A stretch of DNA of 14,522 bases from a bacterium (GCA_027296045.1 JAPUJS010000199.1:1-14522); one strand, 5' to 3'. Numbered from the stretch's first letter, positions 1 to 8,114 are shown. Notes: a model not told the origin generated them from the sequence alone. Numbers and translations: made by a program.

Positions 1-2249
1 GTGCCCCAACCGACACCATCACCTTTCGCTGGCTGATAGACGCCCTGCAAGACACCACCCTGGTCCTTCGGCTGGAGGCAGATCTGATAAGCGGCCGAAC
101 CCTGGAGGACCGGGTCGAAGTCGCTGCCAGAAAAAACCTGCCTGTCGTATCCGGGCTTGCATTCGGCCCCGTCCTCAACGGCCCCCGACTCACCTATGAA
201 ATCAATTGGATCACCGACCAACCCACCGAAGGCAGTGTCGTCTACCGACCCGTTGGCGCCCTCCAGGAAGAACTTCTGTATTCAGATTTTATACATACCG
301 TCCACAAACTCATCTTGCCCGAACGCCTGCCTGCCGGCCCGCTCATCTTTCAAACCCGCTCGCGAAACACAGGCGGCCTGACCACAATCTCCCCACTGGA
401 AACCTTCATCTACGTCCCGCTCCGGGTTCCGCAAAACGGGTTTCAAGAACGCGCAACCCTGCCCGATGGGTTCCTGGTAGATCGAGCAACCGACTTCAAC
501 CGGGATGGCCGTCTTGAAATCGTTTTGATGCCCTATGTAGAAGGCCGGCCCTTCAACCCGATTGAAGTGTACGAACGCCAGGATACAGGCGCTTTTCAGC
601 GCGTCTATGAAAGCACTATTTCCTTCCTTCCCTGGAGCGTGGGCGATATCGACGCCGATGGACGGACCGACCTTGTGGGCTCGGAATTCAGCCGCCTGTT
701 CCTGTTTTCCGGCGATGATCGCAACCCCTTTCCTTCCCAACAACGTCTGAACCATCCCGTTACCTGGGGCGGCGAAATCGCCGATATCGACGGGGACGGC
801 CAAAATGAAATCCTGGCGCGTTCCGGGGGCGAAAAAGGCATCCGCATCCTCAAACGCCAACCCGACGGCACCATTTCCGAAATCGCATTTTTGCCCGACT
901 CCACAACCGGCCCCGGAGACCCCGGCCCCCGCTTTGTCATCGCCGACTTTGACGGCGACGGCCTGTCCGAAATCCTCGCAGGCGACTCAGACGGTGACCT
1001 CTGGATCACCGAATATGACGGTGTGGGTGCCTATCTCCAAACCTGGCAAAATGAAGGAAACGACAACACAGACGTACGCTGGGTCGGCGGCGGGGTGGAC
1101 CTGGATGGAGACGGCCAGATCGAATTTGTCGCCGCTCGTGCGCTTTCCGACGGCGACGATCCCCTCAACGGAACCTGGAGCCTGGAAATCTACAGCACCA
1201 CAGGCCCCAACACCTATGCCCTCGAATGGGCCTCCCGGTTCTCCGGTGTTCAAACCACCGGCAACGGGATTGCCGTGGGCGACCTGGACGCCGACGGCAA
1301 TCCCGACCTGGCCGTCACACTCTTGCCCGACCTCTACATCATCCGGTCAGACGCCCCCAATGTCTACCGCCCCATCTGGCACGCCGATATCGGTTTGACA
1401 CACCGCCCCCTCATTGCCGATCTGGACAACAACGGCTTGCCCGAGATTGTCTTCAACCAGGAAGGGGCCGTTCGCATTTTCGAAAGAACCCTCCCCCCAC
1501 AAACGGTTCTCTCGCCCCAGATTCTCCGTGCTCGGCCCCTGGATACCCGATCTGCCGAAATCGACTGGATGCAAACGCCCGAAGCACCCACCTATCGTCT
1601 CTACAGGGGGGTAAACGGTGCGCCTCTGGAGCTTCTTGCCGACGGCCTTGCCCGAACCATTTTTATCGACACCACCCTGGTAGAGGGCCAAACCTACCGC
1701 TATCAGGTTGCAGCAGTCTTGCCCGACAACACCGAGATCCGCTCTGACATCGCAACCGTTCTACCCAACCAGCCGCCCGAACTCAGCCAGGTCCAGCCTC
1801 TGAACACCACCCAGCTTGCGCTGACCTTTAGCGAACCGATGGGGGCCGAATCCACACGTCCCGAAAACTACTCTGTGCTGCCCGGTCTGGGCGCGCTCAC
1901 CTCCGTGATTCGAGACCGGGAAGACCACCGCATTGTGCTCACTTTTGCCGGCACCTTCGACCCGCAAACAACCTATACCCTCCACCTCCGAAACCTCGCA
2001 GACGCTTCAGGCGTCCTCCTCCCCACTCGTTTCAATCGCGCCCGGTTTTCCCTCAATCCCGCAGACCCAGACCGGATCCGACAGGCAGATTTTGACGACA
2101 ACGGCACAGTAGGATTCTCCGACTTCCTGCTCTTTGCTGGTGCATTCGGCTCCACCAGCACCCTGTTTGACCTGGACGGAGATCAGACGGTTGGATTTTC
2201 AGACTTCCTGATCTTTGCCTCGGTCTTCGGCCGCCAGGTGGAGGCATAA
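1..2249 (+). CDS. Secreted FG-GAP repeat protein with Ig-like domains and C-terminal dockerin-like repeats (5' end missing)
   Basis: The frame is open from the left edge to TAA at 2247-2249, giving 748 visible codons, so the true start and any signal peptide lie outside the window. Visible residues about 50-130 look like an Ig/fn3-type sandwich (INWITDQPTEGSVVYR). Residues about 160-475 hold seven FG-GAP/VCBS calcium-loop motifs: DFNRDG, DIDADG, DIDGDG, DFDGDG, DLDGDG, DLDADG and DLDNNG, each followed by a short hydrophobic strand. This is the pattern of an extracellular beta-propeller. Residues about 497-592 resemble an fn3 domain (YRLYRGVNGAPLELL, then YRYQVAAV). Residues about 593-687 resemble an SbsA-type Ig-like domain (LALTFSEPM, YTLHL). 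The tail carries two dockerin-like repeats, listed separately. The family suggests a cell-surface or secreted adhesion or carbohydrate-associated protein; the actual ligand is unknown. No clear terminator follows, and the next gene has its own promoter. Confidence 0.85.
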   Translation, partial: APTDTITFRWLIDALQDTTLVLRLEADLISGRTLEDRVEVAARKNLPVVSGLAFGPVLNGPRLTYEINWITDQPTEGSVVYRPVGALQEELLYSDFIHTVHKLILPERLPAGPLIFQTRSRNTGGLTTISPLETFIYVPLRVPQNGFQERATLPDGFLVDRATDFNRDGRLEIVLMPYVEGRPFNPIEVYERQDTGAFQRVYESTISFLPWSVGDIDADGRTDLVGSEFSRLFLFSGDDRNPFPSQQRLNHPVTWGGEIADIDGDGQNEILARSGGEKGIRILKRQPDGTISEIAFLPDSTTGPGDPGPRFVIADFDGDGLSEILAGDSDGDLWITEYDGVGAYLQTWQNEGNDNTDVRWVGGGVDLDGDGQIEFVAARALSDGDDPLNGTWSLEIYSTTGPNTYALEWASRFSGVQTTGNGIAVGDLDADGNPDLAVTLLPDLYIIRSDAPNVYRPIWHADIGLTHRPLIADLDNNGLPEIVFNQEGAVRIFERTLPPQTVLSPQILRARPLDTRSAEIDWMQTPEAPTYRLYRGVNGAPLELLADGLARTIFIDTTLVEGQTYRYQVAAVLPDNTEIRSDIATVLPNQPPELSQVQPLNTTQLALTFSEPMGAESTRPENYSVLPGLGALTSVIRDREDHRIVLTFAGTFDPQTTYTLHLRNLADASGVLLPTRFNRARFSLNPADPDRIRQADFDDNGTVGFSDFLLFAGAFGSTSTLFDLDGDQTVGFSDFLIFASVFGRQVEA
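2088..2231 (+). repeat. Two tandem dockerin-like calcium-loop repeats (protein-coding tail)
   Basis: Two copies of a 21-residue unit encode DFDDNGTVGFSDF... (2088-2150) and DLDGDQTVGFSDF... (2169-2231), 27 residues apart. Each ends in an LLFAGAFG or LIFASVFG type helix. Asp/Asn at loop positions 1, 3, 5 and 12 fit an EF-hand-like Ca2+ loop as in type I dockerins. The protein ends five residues after the second copy. In cellulosome bacteria such pairs bind cohesins. In uncultured FCB-type genomes similar tails recur on many exported proteins, so here it may act as a shared surface-sorting or anchoring tag; that role is inference. Confidence 0.75.
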
Positions 2250-2265
2250 CCTCCCTTGAAATCGG

Positions 2266-2294
2266 TTGACACTGCATCCTCCAAATCGTACTAT
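2266..2294 (+). promoter_or_regulatory. Sigma70-type promoter for the DNA methyltransferase
   Basis: A perfect -35 hexamer TTGACA (2266-2271) is followed by a 17-bp spacer and TACTAT (2289-2294) as the -10 element. Transcription would begin near 2301, leaving a leader of about 42 nt before the GTG start at 2343. It lies in the 93-bp gap after the FG-GAP gene, so the methyltransferase is probably an independent transcription unit. Confidence 0.75.
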
Positions 2295-2342
2295 AGACAA
2301 ATCTGAAACAACACCAGAACGGCAGAAAAACGGAGTGAACGG

Positions 2343-3227
2343 GTGGGTAAGTCAACCTATACCATTCGGCGATCCAGTCGCACAATGACCCTGCACAACG
2401 CCGACTGTATCACCGGTATGCGGGAGCAAATCCGCAACGGGTCCATCGACCTGATCGTCACCTCGCCCCCCTATAATCTCGGCACGCGATATACATCCTA
2501 CAAAGACGACATACCCCGCCTGGACTACCTGGACTGGATCGAAGGATGGGCCGGGGCAGTCGATCAAGTCCTTTCCGATTCTGGCTCGCTTTTTCTCAAC
2601 ATCGGTGCCAAACCGTCCGACCCCACCGTGCCCTTCCAGGTGCTTTCCCGGATGCAGAAATACTTTTGTCTGCAAAACGTCATTCACTGGGTCAAATCCA
2701 TCGCCATCCAGCAAGAAGATATCGGGAATTATCCCACCATCACCGGCAATATTGCCGTGGGGCACTTCAAGCCCATCAACAGCCCCCGTTTTCTAAACGA
2801 CTGCCACGAATACATTTTCCACCTCACAAAAAGTCAGAATGTCCAACTCGATCGCCTGTCCATTGGGGTAGAATACCAGGACAAATCCAATGTCAAGCGA
2901 TGGAAATCCGGACAGGATCGCCGGTGTCGAGGCAATACCTGGTTTGTGCCCTATAAAACCATCAGCCGCCGGGCCGCCCAGCGCCCCCATCCGGCCACAT
3001 TCCCGGTTAAAATTCCCAAAATGTGTATCCAGCTCCACGGGGTCGATCGGGTCAAGCGCGTCCTCGATCCCTTTCTGGGAATCGGGACCACCGCCATGGC
3101 CTGTATCGAACTGGGCATCAACTGCGTTGGCTACGAGATAGACCCCGTCTATTTTCAGGAAGCCTGCCGGATGGTCAAACTCTACGAACCCGAACCCATT
3201 CAGGAAACCATTCCCAACACCGTTTAA
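2343..3227 (+). CDS. Site-specific DNA methyltransferase, beta-class (N4-cytosine or N6-adenine), orphan
   Basis: This 294-residue enzyme would transfer a methyl group from S-adenosylmethionine to an exocyclic amino group in DNA. The catalytic motif IV is TSPPYNLG at residues 40-47, and the AdoMet-binding motif I is DPFLGIGTT at about 242-250. The order, with catalytic motif first, a roughly 190-residue target-recognition region between, and the FxGxG motif near the C-terminus, defines the beta class. Ser instead of Asp/Asn at the first position of SPPY is more usual in N4-cytosine enzymes, though it does not prove the base modified. I chose the GTG at 2343 because GGAG (2332-2335) sits 7 nt upstream; an ATG at 2385 has no Shine-Dalgarno sequence. 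No restriction endonuclease or specificity subunit lies nearby, so it appears to be a solitary methyltransferase, possibly regulatory, or protective against an enzyme encoded elsewhere. Confidence 0.9.
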   Translation: MGKSTYTIRRSSRTMTLHNADCITGMREQIRNGSIDLIVTSPPYNLGTRYTSYKDDIPRLDYLDWIEGWAGAVDQVLSDSGSLFLNIGAKPSDPTVPFQVLSRMQKYFCLQNVIHWVKSIAIQQEDIGNYPTITGNIAVGHFKPINSPRFLNDCHEYIFHLTKSQNVQLDRLSIGVEYQDKSNVKRWKSGQDRRCRGNTWFVPYKTISRRAAQRPHPATFPVKIPKMCIQLHGVDRVKRVLDPFLGIGTTAMACIELGINCVGYEIDPVYFQEACRMVKLYEPEPIQETIPNTV

Positions 3228-3442
3228 TTTTTGCGAGCCACGGATCTTAAGTTCGGAGGACCCGTTCCGCTGCCCCGAGCAAGCGGGCAATCCGCGACTC
3301 GCCTTTTTCGTCAACTTCAAATTGCTCCCCTATAAGCTTTGCCCTCGCCCCATCTTTCCCCTGGACGACAACGTCACGTTCTCGCCAGACCAATAAGCCT
3401 GTCTGCACCCCAACAACCATCCAGACCGATTGAGGAAAGAAG

Positions 3443-4234
3443 ATGGACTGGAAAGCAAAATACGGCCCCTGGGCCCTCGTCACAGGCGCTTCAGTCGGCC
3501 TCGGTGCCGACTTCGTCCGGCAGTTGGCTGCCAAAGGTCTCAACATCGTCCTGGTGGCCCGCCGCCAGGGTCGGATGGAAACCCTTGCCCAGGAGGTTCA
3601 GAATGCCCACGGGATTCAAACCCGCATTATTGCCGCCGACCTCACGTCCGAAGGCGCCTGTCAGCAGGTCATCGATCAAACCAGCGACCTTGAAGTCGGC
3701 CTCCTGGTCAACAACGCCGGCTTTGGTATGTCGGGAGAATACCATACCCTGGACGCCGACCACCAGGTCAAGATGACCGTGCTCAACTGCGTCGTCCCCG
3801 TCCTTCTAACCAATCACTACTTGCCCCCGATGCTCGAACGGGGGCGGGGCGGCATGATCTTCCTCGCATCGATTGCAGCCTATCAACCCACACCCACCTT
3901 TTCAACCTACGGGGCCACCAAAGCCTTCAACCTCATGCTCGGCGAATCCCTCTGGCGGGAATACCGAAAACAGGGGGTCGATTGCCTTGCCCTCTCGCCC
4001 GGCTACACCCAGACCGAATTTGCCGATGTGGCAAAAATGCAAGGCGCCGGGGGCCTGCGGGTTGCCAAATCGGAAAACCTGGTTGCCTGGGGATTGAAAA
4101 AATTGGGCAAAAAAGGCTCCACTATCCACGGCTTGTTGAATTTCATCCTGGCCTTTTCCGTCCGAACCGGCCCCAGACGCCTCATCAACGCCATCTCCTA
4201 TGTCATGCTGAGAAGACGGTCAAAAACCGCCTGA
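3443..4234 (+). CDS. Short-chain dehydrogenase/reductase (SDR family, NAD(P)-dependent)
   Basis: This 263-residue classical SDR carries the Rossmann cofactor motif TGASVGLG (14-21), ARR at the end of the second strand (39-41, favouring NADP(H)), the structural NNAG (90-93), and the catalytic triad S143, Y156 and K160 (YGATK). LSPGYTQTEF follows as the usual post-catalytic PG motif. It would oxidise or reduce a carbonyl/alcohol substrate; the substrate cannot be read from the sequence. The C-terminal 45 residues are basic and partly hydrophobic (LLNFILAFSV, then a MLRRRSK tail), which may favour membrane association, as in DltE/SadH-like long-tailed SDRs. The ATG at 3443 is preceded by GAGG (3432-3435) with 7-nt spacing. 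The stop is separated by one base from the next ATG, so translation of the downstream membrane protein is probably coupled to this gene. Confidence 0.92.
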   Translation: MDWKAKYGPWALVTGASVGLGADFVRQLAAKGLNIVLVARRQGRMETLAQEVQNAHGIQTRIIAADLTSEGACQQVIDQTSDLEVGLLVNNAGFGMSGEYHTLDADHQVKMTVLNCVVPVLLTNHYLPPMLERGRGGMIFLASIAAYQPTPTFSTYGATKAFNLMLGESLWREYRKQGVDCLALSPGYTQTEFADVAKMQGAGGLRVAKSENLVAWGLKKLGKKGSTIHGLLNFILAFSVRTGPRRLINAISYVMLRRRSKTA

Positions 4235-4235
4235 A

Positions 4236-6314
4236 ATGTTGCGTTCACAACCAAACTGTATGTCAAATCAACCAATCTTCAAACTCCCTGAAAACAACCA
4301 TACAGCCATCTCTTTTTTTATCCTTGCATCTGTCATCACACTGGTGGCATACGGGAATCTTTATACACACAATTTTTGGGACGGCTGGGACGATTTGCAC
4401 ATCCTTGCCGACCTGAAAATCATGGCCCAAAACCCCGCCCATATGGTTTCGGCCGAAAAGAACTATCAGGAAATACGGCCCCCGGTCGATGTGGTTTTTC
4501 TGGCGGGATATCTGCTGTGGAAAGATTCTGCCGCCGGATTTCACGTACTGCAAATTTCCCTGCACCTTCTCGCCACCCTCCTTTTTGTCCATACCCTCAA
4601 ATCCCTCGATGTCGATTTGGAACTCCGTCTCTGTTCTGCCTTGCTCTTCCTCATCAACCCCGTCCACTTCCGCTCGTTGCACTGGATCACAGCGATCAAC
4701 TATAATCTGGCCCTGATTTTTTCACTCGGGGTGGTCATTGCCTTTTCCAGGCGTATCCAGAACCCCAAGCCCTCCTGGCCGGTTGCCGAAATCCTCGCGC
4801 TTTCTCTGGCCATTTTTTCACACCCTTCTGCCGCCTCGGTCGTGCTCTTTTGTCTGTATTGGGCCTGGCGAAAAGAGCAAACCCTCAAACAGACGGTTCG
4901 CCTGAGCCTTCCCATCTTAATCGCAGCCCCCATTTTAGCAGGAAGCGCCTATCTGGTCTCTCCAGGCGCAGCCGAGGTCGAAGGAGCAGTCGCTGTCCTG
5001 GATGTATTTCGCCCCATCCAGAATCTGTTCTGGTATTTCGGTCGGTTGGTGACATCCTCCCTGTGGCTCTCTCGCCCGGTCACGAGCAGCCAGCCTTTTT
5101 TGTGGGAAATGGGCGTGGGTGTCCTGGTCCTTGCCGGAATCTGCCTGCTCTACCAACGCCGACACTTTCCGGCGGCCGACTGGGGCGTCTGGGCGCTGGT
5201 CTCCATCTTACCCTTTCTCAACAATTCCCCCAACAGACTGGCCTTCGGACCCTCCCGACAACTCTATTTTGCATCCATCGGTTCATCGCTTGTATTTGTA
5301 TGGGCATTTAGACACCTGATTCAAAACACAGACCGGCTCCCTCAAAAGGCCAAACAGCTTGCATTTTTAAGCCTGCTGCTGCTCATCACAACCTGCAGCG
5401 TCATTTCCTTAAAACGGGCCGAAGCCCTGTCCTTATACTTTGCCGCCAGAGGATACGATTTTCAACGCGTTACAGATACGGCATCACACCTGTATGAAAG
5501 GGCGTTCCAACGTGCTCCAGACCTGGTCCCGGAAGACATGTATTTCCGCCTCGCCAATCTGGGGTTTGCCCGGGGACAATCTTACGAACAGACCCTCAAA
5601 TACGCCCTTCAGACAACCTCAAATCCGCCACAAATTCACATGCTCCTGGGGGTCACAACGATGATGGCCGCCACGCCCGAGGCCATCCAGCAAGGGGAGC
5701 AACAGATCCAGAAATCGCTTTCCACAGCCCGCAATTCCGACCGGCTGAAACAGGATACGGCAACATCGTTACTCAACCTCGGAACCTATTATCATCTGTC
5801 CGGACAGTTTCAACATGCAATCGAATTTTATAGAAAATCCTTGAAACACAAACCGGAATACCCCGAGGCCCTGTTCAGCCTGGGAGATGCACTTTATAAA
5901 CAAGGATATGTAAACGAGGCCGTTCGGGTGCTACAATACACGGTCGAGCAAGCCCCCGATCACGTACGGGCGCGACAAAACTTAGGGGGCATTTTTCTGA
6001 AATTGGGCAGATTGGAAGAAGCCCAGTACGTATTGGAATCGGCCCTCCGGATCGATCCCAGGGCCGTCGATGTTTACATCAATCTGGGAATTGCGCACTT
6101 CAGGCAGGGTCAGGAAGGAGAAGCCATCGTTGCCTTCCGAAAGGTAGTCGACCTTGCCCCCGACAATTGGGAAGCCCATCTCAGCCTCGGGCAGATTTAT
6201 GAAAAACTGGGGCGCAAGCAAACCGCGGCCGAGGCCTATCGAAAAGCCCTTTCTCTGAACCCGTCCAGCACCTTTGCCCGCAACAAACTTCAATCCCTAA
6301 ACCCACAACCATAA
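4236..6314 (+). CDS. Polytopic membrane protein with C-terminal TPR domain, GT-C/TMTC-like
   Basis: This 692-residue protein has two halves. Residues about 25-400 contain some 10-11 hydrophobic segments (for example FFILASVITLVAYGNLY, LHLLATLLFVHTL, LSLPILIAAPILAGSAYLV and LAFLSLLLLITTCSVISL). Residues about 510-690 contain five consecutive TPR units with the canonical LG..Y...G....A...Y..AL...P spacing. The first extramembrane loop has FWDGWDDLHIL, resembling the acidic catalytic loop of GT-C lipid-phosphate-sugar glycosyltransferases and of eukaryotic TMTC O-mannosyltransferases, which share this TM-plus-TPR layout. A glycosyltransferase role is inferred, not shown. The start at 4236 lies 1 nt after the SDR stop and lacks a Shine-Dalgarno sequence, consistent with translational coupling. 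An in-frame ATG at 4260 (MSNQPIF) is an alternative and also lacks a strong ribosome site. The PLP enzyme starts 12 bases downstream. Confidence 0.85.
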   Translation: MLRSQPNCMSNQPIFKLPENNHTAISFFILASVITLVAYGNLYTHNFWDGWDDLHILADLKIMAQNPAHMVSAEKNYQEIRPPVDVVFLAGYLLWKDSAAGFHVLQISLHLLATLLFVHTLKSLDVDLELRLCSALLFLINPVHFRSLHWITAINYNLALIFSLGVVIAFSRRIQNPKPSWPVAEILALSLAIFSHPSAASVVLFCLYWAWRKEQTLKQTVRLSLPILIAAPILAGSAYLVSPGAAEVEGAVAVLDVFRPIQNLFWYFGRLVTSSLWLSRPVTSSQPFLWEMGVGVLVLAGICLLYQRRHFPAADWGVWALVSILPFLNNSPNRLAFGPSRQLYFASIGSSLVFVWAFRHLIQNTDRLPQKAKQLAFLSLLLLITTCSVISLKRAEALSLYFAARGYDFQRVTDTASHLYERAFQRAPDLVPEDMYFRLANLGFARGQSYEQTLKYALQTTSNPPQIHMLLGVTTMMAATPEAIQQGEQQIQKSLSTARNSDRLKQDTATSLLNLGTYYHLSGQFQHAIEFYRKSLKHKPEYPEALFSLGDALYKQGYVNEAVRVLQYTVEQAPDHVRARQNLGGIFLKLGRLEEAQYVLESALRIDPRAVDVYINLGIAHFRQGQEGEAIVAFRKVVDLAPDNWEAHLSLGQIYEKLGRKQTAAEAYRKALSLNPSSTFARNKLQSLNPQP

Positions 6315-6326
6315 CATCAGGCTGCC

Positions 6327-7442
6327 ATGAACCAACTCATCTGTACTTCCTGTGATGCGACCTTCCCTTTTTTGGACCCCCGTTGGGAATGCGACGGCGC
6401 ACTCCTGGACCTCGAGTTTGATGCCCAGATCCGTATAGACGATCTGAAAAACCGAAAACACACCATGTGGCGCTATCGAGAAGCACTGCCAATCAAACAC
6501 GACCAGAACGTCGTCTCCTTCGATGAGGGATGTACCCCCCTGACAGAAATCCGGGTTGACGGGAGGCCCTGTCTTGTGAAACAGGAGCACCTCTTCCCCA
6601 CCGGCTCCTACAAAGACCGGGGGGCCTCTGTATTAATCAGCCGGGCAAAAGAACTGGGCGTCACAAAAATGGTCGAAGATTCCTCGGGTAATGCCGGGGC
6701 AGCCGTTGCAGCCTATGCCGCCAGGGCGAATATCTCCTGCGACATCTACGTGCCGGACTCGACATCCCCTGCCAAACTCGCCCAAATTCAGATGTATGGT
6801 GCCACCTTGCACAAAATTCCCGGCTCTCGGGAAGACACCGCCCGGGCCACCCTAAAAGCGGCCCAACACCATTTCTATGCCAGCCACGTCTGGAATCCAT
6901 TCTTCTTTCAGGGAACCAAGACCTATGCCTATGAAATCTGGGAGCAACTCGGGTATCAAGCCCCCGACACCCTCGTAATTCCCACCGGAAACGGCACACT
7001 GATCATCGGAGCCTATATCGGGTTTTCGGACTTGCTCAAACTGGGCCACATCCAGCATCTTCCCCGCTTCATCGCGGTCCAATCTGCCCATTGTGCCCCG
7101 CTTGATCGGATGTTTAGAGAAAATCTGAACATCCTGCCCAAAATCCAAACCGAAGATACCATTGCCGAAGGCATTGCAATTGCCGAACCCCAACGCGCAT
7201 CTCAAATTGTAGACATTGTTCGCAAAACCCACGGCCAAATTCTCACGGTTACAGACTCGGACACCGAACAAGCCCTCCTGGACATGTGCAGACAGGGCTG
7301 GTATATAGAGCCCACTTCCGCAACCGCGATTGCAGCCTTCCAAAAGATGTCCGTCCAGGAAGACGAGGTTGTCGTCCTCCCTCTGACGGGTCATGGATTA
7401 AAATCCACTGAAAAAATGCTCAAACTAGCCCAACAGACCTGA
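6327..7442 (+). CDS. Threonine synthase-like fold-type II PLP-dependent enzyme
   Basis: This 371-residue protein has the threonine synthase/tryptophan synthase-beta fold signatures. The Schiff-base lysine is K96 in TGSYKDRGA, the phosphate/substrate loop is EDSSGNAGAA (117-126), the glycine-rich PLP-phosphate loop is TGNGT (220-224), and the late EPTSATAIAAF motif is present. The N-terminus is a partial zinc-ribbon-like element (C6, C9 and C22 with RWECDGALLDL); many relatives have four cysteines, one of which is absent here. True threonine synthase converts O-phosphohomoserine to threonine. The SSGNAG form of the loop and short length also fit uncharacterised PLP lyase/thiolase paralogues, so I do not assign thrC. 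ATG at 6327 has a weak AGG 5 nt upstream. The gene follows the membrane TPR protein by 12 bases and is probably last in the operon with the SDR. Confidence 0.85.
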   Translation: MNQLICTSCDATFPFLDPRWECDGALLDLEFDAQIRIDDLKNRKHTMWRYREALPIKHDQNVVSFDEGCTPLTEIRVDGRPCLVKQEHLFPTGSYKDRGASVLISRAKELGVTKMVEDSSGNAGAAVAAYAARANISCDIYVPDSTSPAKLAQIQMYGATLHKIPGSREDTARATLKAAQHHFYASHVWNPFFFQGTKTYAYEIWEQLGYQAPDTLVIPTGNGTLIIGAYIGFSDLLKLGHIQHLPRFIAVQSAHCAPLDRMFRENLNILPKIQTEDTIAEGIAIAEPQRASQIVDIVRKTHGQILTVTDSDTEQALLDMCRQGWYIEPTSATAIAAFQKMSVQEDEVVVLPLTGHGLKSTEKMLKLAQQT

Positions 7443-7456
7443 ATCTCTCGAAAATG

Positions 7457-7487
7457 CTCTGGAAAGACAATGAACAACGATCCAGAG
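7457..7487 (+). other. Inverted repeat after the PLP-enzyme gene
   Basis: CTCTGGA (7457-7463) pairs with TCCAGAG (7481-7487) across a 17-nt loop, in the 103-bp gap before the ytoQ-like gene. It could fold as a transcript-end stem or serve as a binding site. It has no T-tract, so I do not call it an intrinsic terminator. Confidence 0.3.
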
Positions 7488-7545
7488 ATCATCACCTGAC
7501 CTGGAAATCCGATTCTTTACTCGCCTAAACCGAAAGGAAGCAACC

Positions 7546-8031
7546 ATGTCAAATCCCCATTCCCTCTTGATCTACCTGGCCGGCCACATCCACGGCGGCT
7601 GGCGAGACCATGTCCGAGAATTGTGCAAAGCCAGGGGCCTGGACATCACCTTTAAAGGCCCCTGCGAAAACCACAGCCTGAGCGATGACATCGGCGTCCA
7701 GGTCCGCGGCCTTTCAGACGGCGATGTCGGCAACGGCTATTTCCCCCGCGTGAAAGACGACCTGGGCGGTCGGGTCAACAACCTGCGCACACGCCTCTGG
7801 ATTGCCAAATGCGACCTCCTGATCGCCTTCTTCGACGAAGAACACAAAAACTACCGGCAGTGGAACACCTCCAGCGATATTGCCGAAGCCAATCTCTACA
7901 ACAAACCCGTCATTGTCGTTCATAGTCCCGGCTTCCGCCACTCACTCAAAGAACTCGACGGTCGCGCAGACGTCGTCGTCGACTCCCTCGAACAGGCCGT
8001 TGAAACCCTCACCTATATTTGTGGAGACTGA
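7546..8031 (+). CDS. YtoQ family protein
   Basis: This 161-residue protein matches the YtoQ family along its length: the N-terminal YLAGHIHGGWRD, then ITFKGPCENHSLSDDIG, a VNNLRTR..I..CDLLIAFF strand-helix, the family-typical RQWNTSSDIAEA, and KPVIVVH with a HSLKELDGRADVVVDSLEQA tail. The fold is Rossmann-like and resembles nucleoside 2-deoxyribosyltransferases and the wider TIR/Nudix-associated N-glycosidase group, but no reaction is established for YtoQ. The NDT-type glutamate position is occupied by Asp (SSD). The ATG at 7546 is preceded by AAAGGA (7533-7538) with 7-nt spacing, one of the best ribosome sites in the window. The LOG-family gene begins 83 bases downstream in the same direction. 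Both families belong to nucleotide/nucleoside glycosidic-bond chemistry, which makes a shared pathway plausible. Confidence 0.85.
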   Translation: MSNPHSLLIYLAGHIHGGWRDHVRELCKARGLDITFKGPCENHSLSDDIGVQVRGLSDGDVGNGYFPRVKDDLGGRVNNLRTRLWIAKCDLLIAFFDEEHKNYRQWNTSSDIAEANLYNKPVIVVHSPGFRHSLKELDGRADVVVDSLEQAVETLTYICGD

Positions 8032-8114
8032 GAAAGTCCGGGTTTCGAGTGACCCCCAACCCGAAACGAGAGGCCGTCTCATACATCCAGCATCACATCC
8101 AAAGTTTGAAACCC

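Noticed and set aside
282..860. 192-codon open frame on the minus strand inside the FG-GAP gene
   Set aside because: It is antisense to clear FG-GAP coding sequence, lacks a ribosome site and shows no family motif; the repeated Asp-rich codons on plus leave the opposite frame open.
805..1398. 197-codon plus-strand frame inside the FG-GAP gene
   Set aside because: Pro/Thr/Ser-rich shifted reading of FG-GAP repeats; the overlapping frame carries recognisable domains throughout.
7454..7528. 24-residue frame (MLWKDNEQRS...) ending just before the ytoQ-like ribosome site
   Set aside because: No Shine-Dalgarno sequence, no recognisable motif, and it overlaps the arms of an inverted repeat; too short to support without conservation.
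8036..8075. GGGTTTCGAGTGACCC looked briefly like a tRNA T-arm
   Set aside because: No acceptor, D or anticodon arms can be built around it.
8019..8114. N-terminal extension of the LOG gene overlapping the ytoQ-like gene
   Set aside because: The 32 extra residues do not resemble the family, which starts at MKxICVYCASS, so the start was placed at 8115.
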